Assembly (NCBI RefSeq): GCF_902498845.1
Contig: NZ_CABVLM010000004.1
Coordinates: 62,001-126,000 of the forward strand
Direction of reading: 5' to 3'
DNA from: Pseudoalteromonas rhizosphaerae
GTDB lineage: Bacteria; Pseudomonadota; Gammaproteobacteria; Enterobacterales; Alteromonadaceae
DNA length: 64,000 bases
Shown here in pieces: positions 63,238 to 64,000 of this stretch; positions within the stretch are counted from its first letter, which is position 1; each line of letters opens with the position of its first letter. The notes under the pieces are model-generated. The model made no database searches, was not told where the DNA came from, and saw only the letters and a program-made list of their open reading frames with translations. A program made the translations under genes and the position numbers.

Positions 63238-64000
63238 TTTGCTTGTAAACGTTGCTCTAGTAACGGTTTTAAATTATCTGGTAACCAACGTAATAACACT
63301 TCATGGTAGGCTGGTTGTTGTTTTATTTCTTTCAGTGCTGCATTAAGCACTTCAACTTGTGCGATACCTTGCTCGGTATTAGTACAGCCAATATAGCCAT
63401 AACTCAGATCGGGAGCTTCAGTCAGAGGCAATTGCATTAACTGATCTTCAAACCCCATCGATTTTGCTAAATAGTAATGCTCGCTTGGGTAGCCCAATAA
63501 AATATCAATGCGCTTTTTCTTTAACATGTAAGTCAAACTGGCAAGGGTATCGCGACCAGGTCGAATAATTATGGATGCGTCGGCACTATTATTAATTACT
63601 GCATCAATAGCATTACCGTATGATCGGCTCATAGAAATCCCCAGTGCAAGTTGGTATTGATTGAGTAGGGTTTTCAATGATACAGGTGTACTTGTTTCAA
63701 GCTTGAGATGTTGCACAAGCTCTTGGGGAATAGCAATAGAAGGCGATAAGCCAACCGTCGAAGTCTGTTCACTAAAGCTGATGTGTTGTTTGCGGTGCGG
63801 GCTTTGGTATAGCGAGAGCATGCAGTAAGTATGATTTGGGTTAGACAGCTCCTGTATTGTGCGACTTGATGGAAAAATAGTACGGTTGAATGTATAGCTA
63901 GGAAGCTGTTGTTCTAATAAGGCGATAACACCTTCATCGCGGCCTGTTCCTGCGTATTGATCGTTAAAAATATAATAAGGGGCAAAGTCAGTGACTATCC
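63216..64000 (-). CDS. Periplasmic solute-binding-like protein, partial (5' end beyond the window)
   Basis: The minus-strand frame stays open to the window edge, so the true start lies beyond 64000. The visible 260 or so residues include DFAPYYIFNDQYAGTGRDEG near the edge, FPSSRTIQELS and a C-terminal NAALKEIKQQPAYHEVLLRWLP. The pattern resembles the TIGR02285-type or SBP_bac_3-like periplasmic binding proteins of marine gammaproteobacteria, which lack a cognate permease nearby. The ligand is unknown. An ATG at 63821 exists but is internal to the open frame. Confidence 0.75.
   Translation of the reverse strand, partial: IVTDFAPYYIFNDQYAGTGRDEGVIALLEQQLPSYTFNRTIFPSSRTIQELSNPNHTYCMLSLYQSPHRKQHISFSEQTSTVGLSPSIAIPQELVQHLKLETSTPVSLKTLLNQYQLALGISMSRSYGNAIDAVINNSADASIIIRPGRDTLASLTYMLKKKRIDILLGYPSEHYYLAKSMGFEDQLMQLPLTEAPDLSYGYIGCTNTEQGIAQVEVLNAALKEIKQQPAYHEVLLRWLPDNLKPLLEQRLQANKNAPTE

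Overview
The window looks like chromosomal DNA of a marine gammaproteobacterium of the Alteromonadales, most likely Pseudoalteromonas or a close relative. This rests on the moderately low GC, the density of TonB-receptor and glycosidase genes, the trpE-G-D-CF-B-A operon beside yciB and rnm/yciO, PhoPQ, and a GH3 enzyme resembling Pseudoalteromonas ExoP. The genus is inferred from gene content, not from a search. I saw no rRNA, tRNA, CRISPR array, transposase or phage genes.

Bases 1-19.3 kb are the right-hand part of a nonribosomal peptide locus. The window opens inside an NRPS that ends in a carrier domain. A three-module terminal NRPS of about 4054 residues follows (docking-C-A-T / C-A-T-E / C-A-T-TE), with specificity codes read here as Thr, probably Leu (epimerised), and an unknown, possibly basic residue. 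Downstream are a SyrP/TauD-like dioxygenase, a lipoprotein of the serine beta-lactamase/D-peptidase fold, a YcjF/DUF697-like protein, a 57-residue membrane protein, a cyclic-peptide-type ABC exporter and a translationally coupled SPFH protein. Together they suggest synthesis, tailoring, export and possibly self-protection for a peptide whose first residues are encoded to the left of the window.

Bases 19.5-28.1 kb are housekeeping and accessory genes: an MFS carrier, a Gfo/Idh/MocA oxidoreductase with an M23 peptidase, a long helicase IV, and an SbtA-type transporter with a divergent LysR regulator. Bases 28.1-41.3 kb form a beta-glucoside utilisation locus: LacI regulator, GPH-type symporter, GH1, GH3 lipoprotein, two tryptophan-halogenase-family flavoproteins and a TonB-dependent receptor. 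Four copies of a LacI-type operator (GGAAGCGCTTCC and one variant) sit at predicted promoters and tie these genes into one regulon.

Bases 41.6-52.3 kb carry GNAT, GGDEF, TIGR01777 epimerase, AI-2E family, PepSY-PhoP-PhoQ-LprI-like, YciI, NSS transporter, CPBP, YciB and HU genes. Bases 52.3-59.3 kb are the complete trp operon on the minus strand. Its leader holds two complete attenuators in series, each with a short peptide containing three consecutive Trp codons, competing RNA pairings and a terminator. This is the most striking regulatory structure in the window.

Bases 59.4-64 kb carry rnm, yciO and scpA (with no scpB in the following 2 kb), a 20-copy 8-bp tandem repeat, a cytochrome b561/YceI pair and a truncated periplasmic solute-binding protein gene.
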